DNA of 16,380 bases from Candidatus Woykebacteria bacterium RIFCSPLOWO2_01_FULL_43_14 (GCA_001816835.1 MHDB01000003.1:6869-23248), one strand, 5' to 3'. Numbered from the stretch's first letter, positions 1 through 8,811 are shown. Notes: a model not told the origin generated them from the letters alone. Numbers and translations are program-made.

Positions 1-9
1 ACTTCCGAT

Positions 10-3000
10 TTAGAGTGTAAACAGCCTCATAGCTAGTTCCAGAAACTTTTTTCCAAATACAGATCTTCTTCTTAAGACCCAGCTACTGGCAATCCCTAAA
101 GCTCCTACACTCCCTACGCCAGCCAAGGCTTTTGCCCAAAGTGGTAAGGCGTTAAACGGTGCCACAATGTTGTTGGGGATTATTTCTAGACTCGGAAGCT
201 TGTCTTGAGCCGATCTAACTTGATCGTCGTCAAAGGCAACTATTGGATTCTCATCGCTAATAGCAGGTAGAAGTGTTGGCGTCTCAGTTTGGGCACCCTC
301 CACTGATCCAACTGCGAAGCTAGTGGTTGACTGAACAACTCGCTGACCAATCTTAGTTGAATCGCTACTAGCCGTGGCTTTAAGGGTAATCAGTGGGGAC
401 TGTACACCTGATCCAGGACCGAGTCTTAAGTCACTTATCGTAATCACACCACCCACAAAACTACCAGTGGTGTAGGAGGTATCGCTAAGAGAAGGGTTGG
501 TGCTTACATTTAGGACAACCGTAGAATTATTACCAGTTTTAGCCGTGAGTATTACAGTACTTGTGAAGTCAGACTTAAGATTTTCCGCTTCATCTCGGGC
601 TTGAATCACCACACTGAATCCAGTGTTAGCCGTGACAGTGGTACCAAAATCAGTTGAGGGTGTTGTGAAGGTAAAGTGGTGTAACGGCCCAGCTGTAACA
701 GAGATACCAGTTTGAGATCCGGCAATGGAGGACGTAACCGTGTCAGTCACCGTGACACTTTGGGTTCCAACTGTTTTTAGAGTCACACTATTGCTAAGTG
801 TCTTGACCCCAGCATCAGTTGTGGTAAAGGCGTAGTTACTTGGTAAGGTTGCCTGAGAATCACTTGAGGTAAAAGCGACTGTCCCCGTATAGTTGGTCGC
901 GGTGTTACCCAAACTGTCCTTGGCAGTAACAGTCACACTGGCTGGCGTTCCTGACGCGACTGATGAGGAGATACCACTAACCACCAGATTAGTAGTCGAA
1001 GCTGGGGCAACCGTGATGCTCGAGGTAACTCCAGTTAAGGCACTTTGGGTAACTGTGATTGCCACTGCTTCCGCTTTTTTCAGATTCACACTAACTGTGG
1101 CACTCCCGCTACTAAAGGTAATGTTAGTAGCCGTTCCGAAGACCACGTTGGCACTAGTGTTATCAACCGCGGTTGGGCTATTTCCGCTAACGCTTGTCGG
1201 ACCTGAGAAAACCAAACTCTTGGTGCCAGTATAGTTGTTAGTTCCAGCACTAACCGTGTTGCCCACTGAGTCTTTGGCCACGATAGTAACATTGAAGCTA
1301 GTCCCCGCTACTTGAGAAGTAGAAGCCGGAGTCACTGTAAGTGTAGTTGTAGCACCAGGGCTAACGGTAACTGATGGGGTTGAGCCGGAAATACTCGTTG
1401 AGGCTTCAGAAATATTGATAACTGGGGTTTCTGAAGGATTCACTAAGGTAAAGCCGCTAATAGTAACTGCACCGCTAGTGAAAGTCTGAGGTCCGTTAGC
1501 AGGCTTAACAGGGAAGGTACTCGCGCTACCCTGAGTCGCGTTCCAGCCTAGACTAAGAGTATGGCTCCCAGTGTAGTTAGTGGCTACGTTTGAGTAGGAG
1601 TCGTAAGCGGTCACAGTTACCGAGAAAGCAACTCCAGCTACTTCTGACTGAGTATTCTGGGTATTTACACCAAAGGTATTAGTAGTAGTCGCGCTCACAG
1701 TTACAGCTAGTGTTGAGGTAGTTGTGATGCTACTTTGAGTGGCAGCGATTACCGCTGATTCGACTTTGTAAAGCTTCATTGGGACGCTGCTAGCAACACC
1801 TGAACTGAAAGTCAGTGCTGTAGATGAACCAAAAGCCACATCGCTACTAACATTATTTGTCACCTTGGCAGTTGTGGTATCAGGTGCAGCATTGGCTCCC
1901 GAGAATACTAGGTTCTGCGAACCAGTGACAGCTGTTGCAGTATTGTTATATTGATCCCTGGCTGTAATTGTAATGTTTTGACTAGCCCCGGCTGTCTGAG
2001 TAGAAGAACCTGTGATAGCAAAGTTGGCAAGAGCACCTGAAGCCAAGGTAATATCTGTAGTACTATTCACAGTAGTAAAGCTAGTCGCACTGGCCTGAAT
2101 ATGAATAGTATCTGTCTTGGTATAACCTACGCCAGTGAAAGTAACAACACCATTAGTCGGCGTGCGAGTGGTCGTGCCAGTCAAAGCGCCATCAGCAGCC
2201 GTACTGTTGTTTGACCTTATAGGGTTAATCGAAACTGAGGTAGTGGCACTGGTGGCCACGTTACCGTAGGCATCACGTACCTCAACTACTGGTTGAGTGG
2301 AAAGAGAAGTATCTACAGTCGAGCCGCCAGTTGCGGAAGGTTGGGTTGTATAGGCCAGTACTGAGGCTGTGCCATGATTTACAGTATACGCAGTACTTAC
2401 CACTGTTGTCGGGCCGGTTGCGCTTGCTGACAGTGTCGTAGTCGTCCCAGACGTTCGATTCTCAACCGTTGAGGTCCGGGTTCCGGCAGTCAAGGCAGTG
2501 GCCCCAGAGGGAGTTATTACCGCTGCCCCATCTGAGGAAGTAACAGTAGTCGAGACCGTACTCGAAGTGTCAGTGTTGTAGTAATCATCGACAGCTCTAA
2601 TGGTAGCCGTAAAGCTAACCCCGGCAGTCTGGGCAGTCGGCGTACCAGTGATCGTAGCTGCACCAGGATTAATTGTTTGACCTGGCAACACCACTACAAG
2701 TTTTGTAACTGTTCCCGGATTCACCGTAATTGAGGTTTGGGTACCAGTAATAGAGCCACCTGTGGCGGTAACACTCTGCGTTCCAACTGTTTTTAATACC
2801 AAACCGGTGAAAGTCCTAGTACCACTGGATAGAGTATTGGCAGCAGGCAATGTCGCGTTAGCATCGGAAGAAGTAATAGTTACACTGCTGGCAAAGTTTG
2901 TGTCGGTGTTGGTGTAAGGATCGAGAGCTGTAACAACAACGCTTGAAGAGGCACCGGCGGTCTGAGGAGTAGTCACACCACTAACCGAAAGTGTTGTTGC

Positions 3001-6000
3001 CGCTGCTGGAGTAACTGTGGTGTTTCCAGAGGTTAAGGTAACTGCGCCATCAGTCACAGTGAAATTCCTAGTTCCCACTGTTTTGTAGGTCACACTTATA
3101 GTTTTAACCCCGCTATCACCGGAAAGATAAGTGTACGGGCTGGTTGGGCTAAAGACCACTTGAGTATCGTTAGAGGTAAGAACTACCGAACCAGTATAGT
3201 TAGTTTTGGTATTTTGATAAGTATCCTGGGCGGTGGCCACCGCGTTGAAAGCCACACCGGCCACACTACTGGCAGGTTGTCCAGTGATAGTGAAGGAGGC
3301 AAGCGTAGTCGGGGTTACCGCGACACTCAAAGTAGTAGTCGTTGTGACACCAGTTGCTGTGGCAGATATGACTGCTGACTCAGTTTTGTACAAAACCATG
3401 GCGACACTGCTGACAACACCTGAGGTAAATGTTACGCTAGTCGCCGAGCCAAAGTTTGTGCCTCCTACCGTCGGGACTGAACCGCTTGTAGCCGTGCTGG
3501 CTCCCGAGAAAGTCAAGGACTGAGCTCCGGTGTAACTCGTAGCAGTATTGTTGTAGGCATCCAGGGCAGTAATAGCGATATTTTGACTTGCCCCAGCAAC
3601 TTGGGTTGATGATCCTGTAATACTAAACTGGCTAGCAGTCGTTGGGTTTACGCTAAAGGTATTCGAGGTAGCGGTAATACTATTGTTATCTGTCGCGGTA
3701 ATTGTCCGAGCTGATTCCGCTTTCTTCAGCGTTACGCTAAAGGTATGCGTCCCCACGTCTCCGGTTGTGAAAGTGTAGGCTGTAGGAAGGACTGCGGCCG
3801 AGACACCCGATCCAGTCGAGTTAGTAGTGAGCGTTACTGTTGAAACATAGTCAATCCCCTCACCAGTACCTGTGGCAATATTGCCATACTGGTCTTTCGC
3901 AGTGACAACTACGTTAAAAGCACTTCCCGCAGTTTGCGGATCAGAGATTGTGTTAATCGCAAACTGGCTCGCTGCCGCATTACGCACAGTTATATTTTCC
4001 AGCTTACCTTCGGTTGTAAGGGTTCCAACGAGACGCACACGAACTGTGGTATTGCCGGTTTGGGTTAAAGTGACTCCATTGGTAAACGTGTGGGTACCAT
4101 TATCATTACCAGAACCCGTCGTAAACGTGTAGTTAGCTGGTAGAACTGTCGTTCCAAAAGTGTCTGTGCTATTAGTATCAAAGGTAACTGTTCCCGTGAA
4201 ATCCAACACTCGGTTAAGAAAGGCATCCAGTGCTTCAACTACTGGGGAGGTTTGGATACCGGCAACGTGGGGGTCAGTGATACCACTCACTACAAAACTG
4301 GCTACAGACGCGTTGCTCACAGCAATGGTTGTGCTTAAGGCACTGGTAAGACTGGTCGCCGTGGCGGAGAGTTTGATACTTTCCGCTTTGGTGTAGTCAA
4401 TTCCAGCATAAGTCACCACACCGCTAGACGCCGTAACAGTCAGAGTTCCGTTGAGTGTTCCTCCACCAGCGGTTGTTCCATCAGACGAAAGCTTGGCCGC
4501 AATCGTTACTTGGGTGGCACTGTCGCCCGTTCTAACATTGCCATACGCATCTTGTACCTGTACTACTGGTTGGGTAGCAAGATCCACACCAGCGACCACA
4601 GTAGCTGAGGGTTGAGTTGAATACGCAAGTTTAGAGGCAGCTCCGACACTAACTGTTACCGCGAGAGCTGGATTTGAGCTAGTCGTTCCATCAGTCACTG
4701 AAATATTGGCGGTTTCAACTTTGTAAAGTTTCACAGCCGTTGCCGCGCTAGTTCCGTTCGTAAAGGTCACTACTGTAGTCGTACCAAAGTTTATGTCGGC
4801 ACTGTTCTTATCTCGGGCAGTCGGGACATTAGCGTCCGGAGAATTATTAGCTCCTGAAAAGGTTAGGTTTTTATCTCCAGTATAGGAAGTAACGGTATTG
4901 TCATATGTATCTCGTGCCACGAAGGTAAGCGTCGCTGTCCCCCCGGTCGTAATGCTGTTCGTGTCAAACAGAGTACCGAACTTATAAATCGAAGCAGGAT
5001 TTACCGTCACCGCTTGAGTAGCCGCGGTATAGCTTGCTGACGGATTTTCGTCAGCCGTGATTGTAACGGTACCTGCTGTATTATCTTTGTAATAGAAGTT
5101 TGCACTATTGGTACTATTTGAAATTGTGACTGAAGTCACTGTAGCACCAAACCCAGAAGTAGTAGAGAAGAGTTCTGTTGATGAAGTAGAGGATAAATCA
5201 ACGGTAGTATCAACACCTACATTGCTTGGATTATCATACTGATCCTGTGTTTGAACTGTGTAGATAGCTGAAGCAGAACCAGCAGTTAGTGTTTGAGCTG
5301 TGGTCGTAAAGACAAGCTTAGTTATGGCCCCAGCGATGAAGACAGGACTTGCGGTTTGGGTAATAGTGAGAGTATCCGTCGTGTCAGTCGCGGTAACAAC
5401 CTTTGTTTCGGCTTTAGTCGACTTGACTGTACCAGTAACTACCCCACTAGAATTAGTAGTTCCGATCGCTGTTGGACCATTTCCAGAAGTTGTTCCAATC
5501 GTGTTGCTAGTACCAGTAACACTAAGGCTCACAGCCTTACCAGAAACTGGGTTACTGTTAGCGTCAAACAAAGTCACTGTCACTGTGGAAGTGGCGGTAT
5601 TGTCCGCAACTATATTGCTTGTCGCGCCGACTGTCGAAGTAGAAATACTAACCGGCCCAGCAATAAAGACTATGTCAGCTGTTTGAGTAACTGTCAGCGT
5701 ATCGGTAGTATCTATGGCTGTGACTGTCTTAGTCTCAGCTTTGGTTGATTTGACCGTACCAGTGACAACACCACTAGAATCAGTCGTACCAATGGCAGTG
5801 GGACCGTTGCCCGAGGTTGTGCCAATCGTATTATTATTAAGCCCAGCAGTTATCTGAAGGCTGATTGCCTTTCCTGAAACTGCGTTACTATAAGAATCTT
5901 TTAGCGTCACTGTTACCGTAGAGGTTGCTGTGTTATCGGCAATAATATTGCTAGTGGCGCTCACAGTTGAGACAGAGACACTAACCGGCCCGGCAGTCAG

Positions 6001-8745
6001 GGTAAAACTAGAGGAAGTGGTTGGACCATCTATGCCCACATTAGTACTATCAGTAGTGGCAACAGAAACAGTGTAAGAACCAATTACCGTATGGTTAACA
6101 ATCCCGGTCAGCTGAACCGACTTAGCCCCGGCTGCTGAGCTAGTACCTGCACTTCTGGTCAGTGTGACAACTTGTCCAGATACTGAAGGTGTCAAGGTGC
6201 CGTCAATCCCGCTAACTGTCCCAACCACCGCTGAGGCTACGTTAAAACTGGCTGGGAAAGTAATTACCACTTTACCATCCGTAGTAATTGGGTTGGCAGT
6301 GGTAAAAGCAACTGTATGAGAAGTGGTTTGGCCAACCTGAGCATTAGCCAAGGTATTGGAAATACTGGTTAAAGCAGCAGCAGCAACAACTGTCGTGTTT
6401 CCTGCAGCCCCTGTTTTGGTACCGTCTGTGGCATTAATTGTAATAGTTTGAGCTCGGCTATATGTTTGAGTACTTATCGTCACGGCCCCTGAACTGGTAT
6501 CAGCTGAGGTCACACCCAAAACTCCTGTTAAACTGGTACCTGAAGCAGAAAGTGTAACTGTGGCACTCCCGGTTCGGGTGTTGTTGAACTGATCCTGAGG
6601 TGTCACTACAACACTGAAGTTCGAGCCCACTGTGCCTGTAGTTGGAGCGGTCAAACCATAGTGATCAAGAGCCCCTAGTACTTCGGTCAGTGTTCCAAAG
6701 TTCGTTCCAGCTGCTCCTTTGGTTACACCAGAAACGCTGGAGGTAGAAGTAGTGTCGAGATAAATGTTGCCAGTGGCCAGAGGCGTACCGGCACTAGGAC
6801 GGACTTGTAATCCAGAGATACTAATAGCCGCTGCCCGAGTAGAGGAGCTAGCCGTTACGTCAAACGTAACACTAGCTGAAGTTGCAGTTACGGTTTGTGT
6901 TGTCGCGCCGTTTAACCTAAGCTCGGTATTAGAGGGTAAAACTGAAGCTGTAATCGAATTGGTGTTAAAGATAAATCCGGTGGGGGGTTTTATCACCAAA
7001 GTACCAGTACCTATTGAGCCTGTTCCATTTTCGGAAAAAGTCGGACCGGAAAGTGAAGTATAAGTCCCACCGGTAGTATCCGCTGAAATACTCGAACCAC
7101 CTGTGGCTGGGTTGATAGTGGCTGTACCGCCTGCAAAGACAGTGGTATTACCTGCGGTACCGGTTTTTGAAGTGTCGTTAACTCCGACTGTGATAGTCTC
7201 AGCTGCGGAATATCTTTGATTGTTAACACTCACCGCGCCGCTAGAAGTATTGATCGTTGGAACTGAAAAGGTTCCAGCGCCAGTTGTGGTCACAGTAGTT
7301 GTTGCGGAACCAGCCCGGGTGTTGCTATTAAAATCTTTGGGTGTAACAGTCATGACAAAGTTGGTGTTAGTAAAAGCGGAGGTGGGGGCCGTTACAACAT
7401 AAGAAGCTAACGCTCCGACAGTTTGCGTCAAAGTCCCAAAGTTAGTTGTCCCATGTGTGACGCCAATAATAGTGGCACCAGAACCTGTGGTAAGAAGATT
7501 ACCGGTAGTTCCCGAAGTGGCGGTTGTTGGTTTCACCTTGACCCCAGAAAACGTAACAGTAGACGCAGTGTTAGTCGAGATTGAGTTCACGGTAATAGTA
7601 ATAGTTGAAGAAGTTGGGGTAACTACTTGGGTTGACCCACCACCGCTTAAAGTAAGGTTACCTCCAGTAACAGTGGCTGTGACACTACTTGCAGTGGTGT
7701 CGAAAGCAAAGCCTGTAGGAGCATTTAAGATAACTGTGCCTGTTCCAATTCCGCCAACGCCAGCTTCCACAATAGCGGGACCAGTGAGAGTAGTATAGGA
7801 AGCGGGGTTGTTAAACGAATCTGAAGAAATCGCCGATCCGCCAGTTGCCGTGGTTACTCCAACAGCAGCTGCGCTAACTACAATCTCCTGGGTGGCTGCT
7901 AAAGTGGAGACCCTTGTGCCATCACTGGCTTTAACTTTTATAGTCTCAGCTTTGTTATAACTTTGGCTAGCCACAGTAACCGCGCCGCTTGAAGTGTTAA
8001 CCGAGGTGGTGGACAGAGAACCTGTTCCTAACGCACTGCCGTCATAAGGTGTTTTTTCAACAGTCAGATTGACAGCAGCACTTCCGGTAGTCGAGTTTCC
8101 AAACTGATCTTTTGGCGTGACTACAAATGTCGAGAAAGCGCTTCCTGCGGTCGCTGTAGCTGGTTCAGTCACCGTGTAAGCAGTGACACTGCCAGCCACC
8201 TCAGTAAGAGTCCCCAGACTTGTGCCCCCTGAACCTTCTGTCAGACCACTAATAGTGGAAGTCGAACTAGTAGCAACGTAAATATTTCCTGAAGCTAAAG
8301 GAGTTCCGGCCGTGGGTCTAACCTTGAATCCGGAAAAAATCAAAGCCCCAGGATTGGCACTTGAGGCAGTAGAAACAGTAAACGTAGCTATCGAGGAAGT
8401 GGGGGTGACTGTTTGGCTAGTCGCACCGTTTACCCTAAGTTCGCTGGCTCCTGGCACAACATCCGCTGTTACGTTACTTGAGGTATCAAATTCAAAGCCA
8501 GTTGGAGAGGTAACAATTATAGTTCCAGTCCCGATATCTCCTACCACATCCTCGCTAATCGCTGGGCCGGACAAAGCAGTGTAAGAACCCCCTACTGTAT
8601 CGGCTGAGATAGAAGTACCATTAGTGGCCACTGAAACACTAGCTGCAGCAAGGGCCTCAAAATTCAAACTAGGAGACAAGGATTGAAAAATAATAAGCAA
8701 CGACAGAAAAATCGAAAGATGTCTTCTAATAACCCGATACTTCAA
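10..8745 (-). CDS. Giant repetitive cell-surface protein (2911 aa), putative adhesin/fibre with C-terminal membrane anchor
   Basis: The 2911-residue protein is probably exported and membrane-anchored as a long surface fibre. Residues 1-34 look like a Sec signal peptide (basic start RVIRRH, hydrophobic stretch 11-20, likely cut near ALA-A). Residues 36-790 hold three modules of about 250 aa, 917-1138 two invasin-like (Big_1-type) repeats, and 1139-2810 about fifteen Ig-like repeats. A stalk follows at 2811-2869, then one membrane helix at 2870-2891 and a basic tail. A D-x-x-x-N motif, often DxYxN, recurs 20 times. I found no Cys and only three Trp. In residues 1701-1800, Thr plus Ser make up 37 percent by hand count. 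No LPXTG motif is present. The TTG start was chosen because GGAGGT lies just upstream and an in-frame TGA further upstream leaves no other start. The gene follows ftsW after 121 bases. The exact function and ligand are unknown; adhesion or an S-layer-like role is inference. Confidence 0.9.
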   Translation of the reverse strand: MKYRVIRRHLSIFLSLLIIFQSLSPSLNFEALAAASVSVATNGTSISADTVGGSYTALSGPAISEDVVGDIGTGTIIVTSPTGFEFDTSSNVTADVVPGASELRVNGATSQTVTPTSSIATFTVSTASSANPGALIFSGFKVRPTAGTPLASGNIYVATSSTSTISGLTEGSGGTSLGTLTEVAGSVTAYTVTEPATATAGSAFSTFVVTPKDQFGNSTTGSAAVNLTVEKTPYDGSALGTGSLSTTSVNTSSGAVTVASQSYNKAETIKVKASDGTRVSTLAATQEIVVSAAAVGVTTATGGSAISSDSFNNPASYTTLTGPAIVEAGVGGIGTGTVILNAPTGFAFDTTASSVTATVTGGNLTLSGGGSTQVVTPTSSTITITVNSISTNTASTVTFSGVKVKPTTATSGTTGNLLTTGSGATIIGVTHGTTNFGTLTQTVGALASYVVTAPTSAFTNTNFVMTVTPKDFNSNTRAGSATTTVTTTGAGTFSVPTINTSSGAVSVNNQRYSAAETITVGVNDTSKTGTAGNTTVFAGGTATINPATGGSSISADTTGGTYTSLSGPTFSENGTGSIGTGTLVIKPPTGFIFNTNSITASVLPSNTELRLNGATTQTVTATSASVTFDVTASSSTRAAAISISGLQVRPSAGTPLATGNIYLDTTSTSSVSGVTKGAAGTNFGTLTEVLGALDHYGLTAPTTGTVGSNFSVVVTPQDQFNNTRTGSATVTLSASGTSLTGVLGVTSADTSSGAVTISTQTYSRAQTITINATDGTKTGAAGNTTVVAAAALTSISNTLANAQVGQTTSHTVAFTTANPITTDGKVVITFPASFNVASAVVGTVSGIDGTLTPSVSGQVVTLTRSAGTSSAAGAKSVQLTGIVNHTVIGSYTVSVATTDSTNVGIDGPTTSSSFTLTAGPVSVSVSTVSATSNIIADNTATSTVTVTLKDSYSNAVSGKAISLQITAGLNNNTIGTTSGNGPTAIGTTDSSGVVTGTVKSTKAETKTVTAIDTTDTLTVTQTADIVFIAGPVSISTSTVGATSNIVADNTATSTVTVTLFDANSNPVSGKAVSLSVTGTSNTIGTTSGNGPTAIGTTNSSGVVTGTVKSTKAETKVVTATDTTDTLTITQTASPVFIAGAITKLVFTTTAQTLTAGSASAIYTVQTQDQYDNPSNVGVDTTVDLSSTSSTELFSTTSGFGATVTSVTISNSTNSANFYYKDNTAGTVTITADENPSASYTAATQAVTVNPASIYKFGTLFDTNSITTGGTATLTFVARDTYDNTVTSYTGDKNLTFSGANNSPDANVPTARDKNSADINFGTTTVVTFTNGTSAATAVKLYKVETANISVTDGTTSSNPALAVTVSVGAASKLAYSTQPSATVVAGVDLATQPVVQVQDAYGNVRTGDSATQVTIAAKLSSDGTTAGGGTLNGTLTVTASSGVVTYAGIDYTKAESIKLSATATSLTSALSTTIAVSNASVASFVVSGITDPHVAGIQTSPVVEALDAFLNRVLDFTGTVTFDTNSTDTFGTTVLPANYTFTTGSGNDNGTHTFTNGVTLTQTGNTTVRVRLVGTLTTEGKLENITVRNAAASQFAINTISDPQTAGSAFNVVVTAKDQYGNIATGTGEGIDYVSTVTLTTNSTGSGVSAAVLPTAYTFTTGDVGTHTFSVTLKKAESARTITATDNNSITATSNTFSVNPTTASQFSITGSSTQVAGASQNIAITALDAYNNTATSYTGAQSLTFSGASTATSGSVPTVGGTNFGSATSVTFTSGVVSSVAMVLYKTESAVISATATGVTTTTTLSVAVTPTTLASFTITGQPASSVAGVAFNAVATAQDTYQNTKTNYTGSVVLTSNDTQVVFSPTSPYTYLSGDSGVKTISVTYKTVGTRNFTVTDGAVTLTSGNTTVTPAAATTLSVSGVTTPQTAGASSSVVVTALDPYTNTDTNFASSVTITSSDANATLPAANTLSSGTRTFTGLVLKTVGTQSVTATGGSITGTQTSITVNPGTVTKLVVVLPGQTINPGAATITGTPTAQTAGVSFTATIRAVDDYYNTDTSSTVSTTVTSSDGAAVITPSGATALTAGTRTSTVENRTSGTTTTLSASATGPTTVVSTAYTVNHGTASVLAYTTQPSATGGSTVDTSLSTQPVVEVRDAYGNVATSATTSVSINPIRSNNSTAADGALTGTTTRTPTNGVVTFTGVGYTKTDTIHIQASATSFTTVNSTTDITLASGALANFAITGSSTQTAGASQNITITARDQYNNTATAVTGSQNLVFSGANAAPDTTTAKVTNNVSSDVAFGSSTALTFSSGVASSVPMKLYKVESAVIAATQSSITTTSTLAVTVSATTTNTFGVNTQNTQSEVAGVAFSVTVTAYDSYSNVATNYTGSHTLSLGWNATQGSASTFPVKPANGPQTFTSGAVTISGFTLVNPSETPVINISEASTSISGSTPSVTVSPGATTTLTVTPASTSQVAGTSFNVTIVAKDSVGNTVSAGTNNYTGTKSLVFSGPTSVSGNSPTAVDNTSANVVFGTATNITFSSGSATVSVNLKKAEAVAITVTQSALTGVTSSITVAPASTTNLVVSGISSSVASGTPASVTVTAKDSLGNTATNYTGTVAFTSSDSQATLPSNYAFTTTDAGVKTLSNSVTLKTVGTQSVTVTDTVTSSIAGSQTGISVTAGPLHHFTFTTPSTDFGTTVTANTGFSVVIQARDEAENLKSDFTSTVILTAKTGNNSTVVLNVSTNPSLSDTSYTTGSFVGGVITISDLRLGPGSGVQSPLITLKATASSDSTKIGQRVVQSTTSFAVGSVEGAQTETPTLLPAISDENPIVAFDDDQVRSAQDKLPSLEIIPNNIVAPFNALPLWAKALAGVGSVGALGIASSWVLRRRSVFGKKFLELAMRLFTL
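73..138 (-). other. C-terminal transmembrane anchor of the giant protein
   Basis: Residues 2870-2891 form a hydrophobic Gly/Ala-rich segment (core AKALAGVGSVGALGIASSW). It is followed at once by RRR and a short basic/hydrophobic tail (KK at 2899-2900, then FLELAMRLFTL). A polar stalk with several acidic residues (DENPIVAFDDD, from 2831) precedes it. This fits a type I topology with the repeats outside and the tail in the cytoplasm. No sortase LPXTG motif is seen. Confidence 0.75.
316..5331 (-). repeat. Array of ~15 Ig-like/filamin-like repeats of about 110 aa
   Basis: Residues 1139-2810 repeat a beta-rich unit. Each has a (A/V/T)-x-D-x-(Y/F)-x-N motif, usually followed by TxTxYTG, and many have a later (Y/K)K-x-E or LKTVGT motif. 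The Asp positions are 1168, 1279, 1399, 1507, 1618, 1729, 1841, 1942, 2053, 2158, 2264, 2382, 2492, 2610 and 2718. Spacing runs from 101 to 120 residues, with 111 the commonest. The last copies are more diverged (DEAEN at 2718). The regular period and alternating Val/Thr strands suggest stacked beta-sandwich domains forming a long rod. The family is not named here because only the period and motif are visible. Confidence 0.85.
5332..5997 (-). repeat. Pair of invasin-like (Big_1-type) Ig repeats in the giant protein
   Basis: Residues 917-1138 hold two adjacent repeats of about 110 aa. Each reads AGPVS, then SNI(I/V)ADNTATSTVTVTL, then a DxxSNxVSGKA segment, then an almost identical stretch from IGTTSGNG to STKAETK. 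The order ADxTAT...V.L.D..xNPVSGK...G.V matches the bacterial Ig-like group 1 family found in invasins and intimins, by recollection of that family. The protein copies are nearly identical over 33 residues, but the DNA differs at most synonymous sites. Confidence 0.75.
6376..8640 (-). repeat. Three tandem ~250-aa N-terminal modules of the giant protein
   Basis: Residues 36-790 hold three related modules. Each starts near (A)T.GG.SIS(A/S)D, passes through a GxIGTGT...PTGFxFDT segment and a SGxxVxP segment, reaches an FGTLTxxxG linker (SLGTLTEV in copy 1), and ends in a D-x-x-x-N Ig-like repeat with D213, D471 and D718. Spacings of that Asp are 258 and 247 residues. Copies 1 and 3 resemble each other more than either resembles copy 2: both carry ELRxNGAT and VRPxAGTPLAxGNIY, which copy 2 lacks. 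The front half of each module is larger than an ordinary Ig repeat. I do not recognise it as a named family. Confidence 0.85.
8644..8745 (-). other. Signal peptide of the giant surface protein
   Basis: Residues 1-34 of the giant protein have a basic N-region (K2, R4, R7, R8), a hydrophobic core around residues 11-20 (SIFLSLLIIF) and a small-residue ALA-A region near 31-34. The polar Thr/Ser-rich repeats start straight after it. This is the pattern of a Sec-type signal peptide. The cut site was judged by eye. Confidence 0.8.
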
Positions 8746-8748
8746 CTT

Positions 8749-8754
8749 ACCTCC
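8749..8754 (-). promoter_or_regulatory. Strong Shine-Dalgarno GGAGGT before the TTG start of the giant gene
   Basis: On the minus strand GGAGGT lies three bases before the TTG codon at 8745-8743. It decides the start: no ATG, GTG or other TTG lies in frame between it and the upstream in-frame TGA, and the encoded product begins with a plausible signal peptide. The spacing is short for this core. The motif is the strongest ribosome site seen in the window. Confidence 0.75.
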
Positions 8755-8781
8755 AATGGCATGAAATTTTATACTCCATCA

Positions 8782-8811
8782 ATCTTAAGCGTAACAAACG
8801 CAAGCTGTCAA
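8782..8811 (-). promoter_or_regulatory. Putative sigma70-type promoter for the giant surface-protein gene
   Basis: In the only sizeable intergenic gap, the minus strand carries a perfect TTGACA (8806-8811), an 18-base spacer, then TAAGAT (8782-8787), which matches four of six -10 bases. A start about seven bases further on would leave a leader of roughly 30 bases to the TTG codon. This would let the surface protein be expressed apart from the peptidoglycan genes. It is a match by eye only. Confidence 0.45.

Noticed and set aside
893..8584. Many open frames on the plus strand and one or two on the minus strand within the giant gene (for example 893-1234, 5300-5686, 7457-7798)
   Set aside because: They are mirror frames of a long Thr/Ser/Val-rich repeat gene with few stop codons. 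Their products are repetitive Val/Thr strings that follow the repeats, with no independent start signals or domains.
10..8745. Frameshift or pseudogene in the repeat gene
   Set aside because: The frame is unbroken for 2911 codons, with an intact signal peptide and anchor, and the repeat period holds throughout, so it looks functional.
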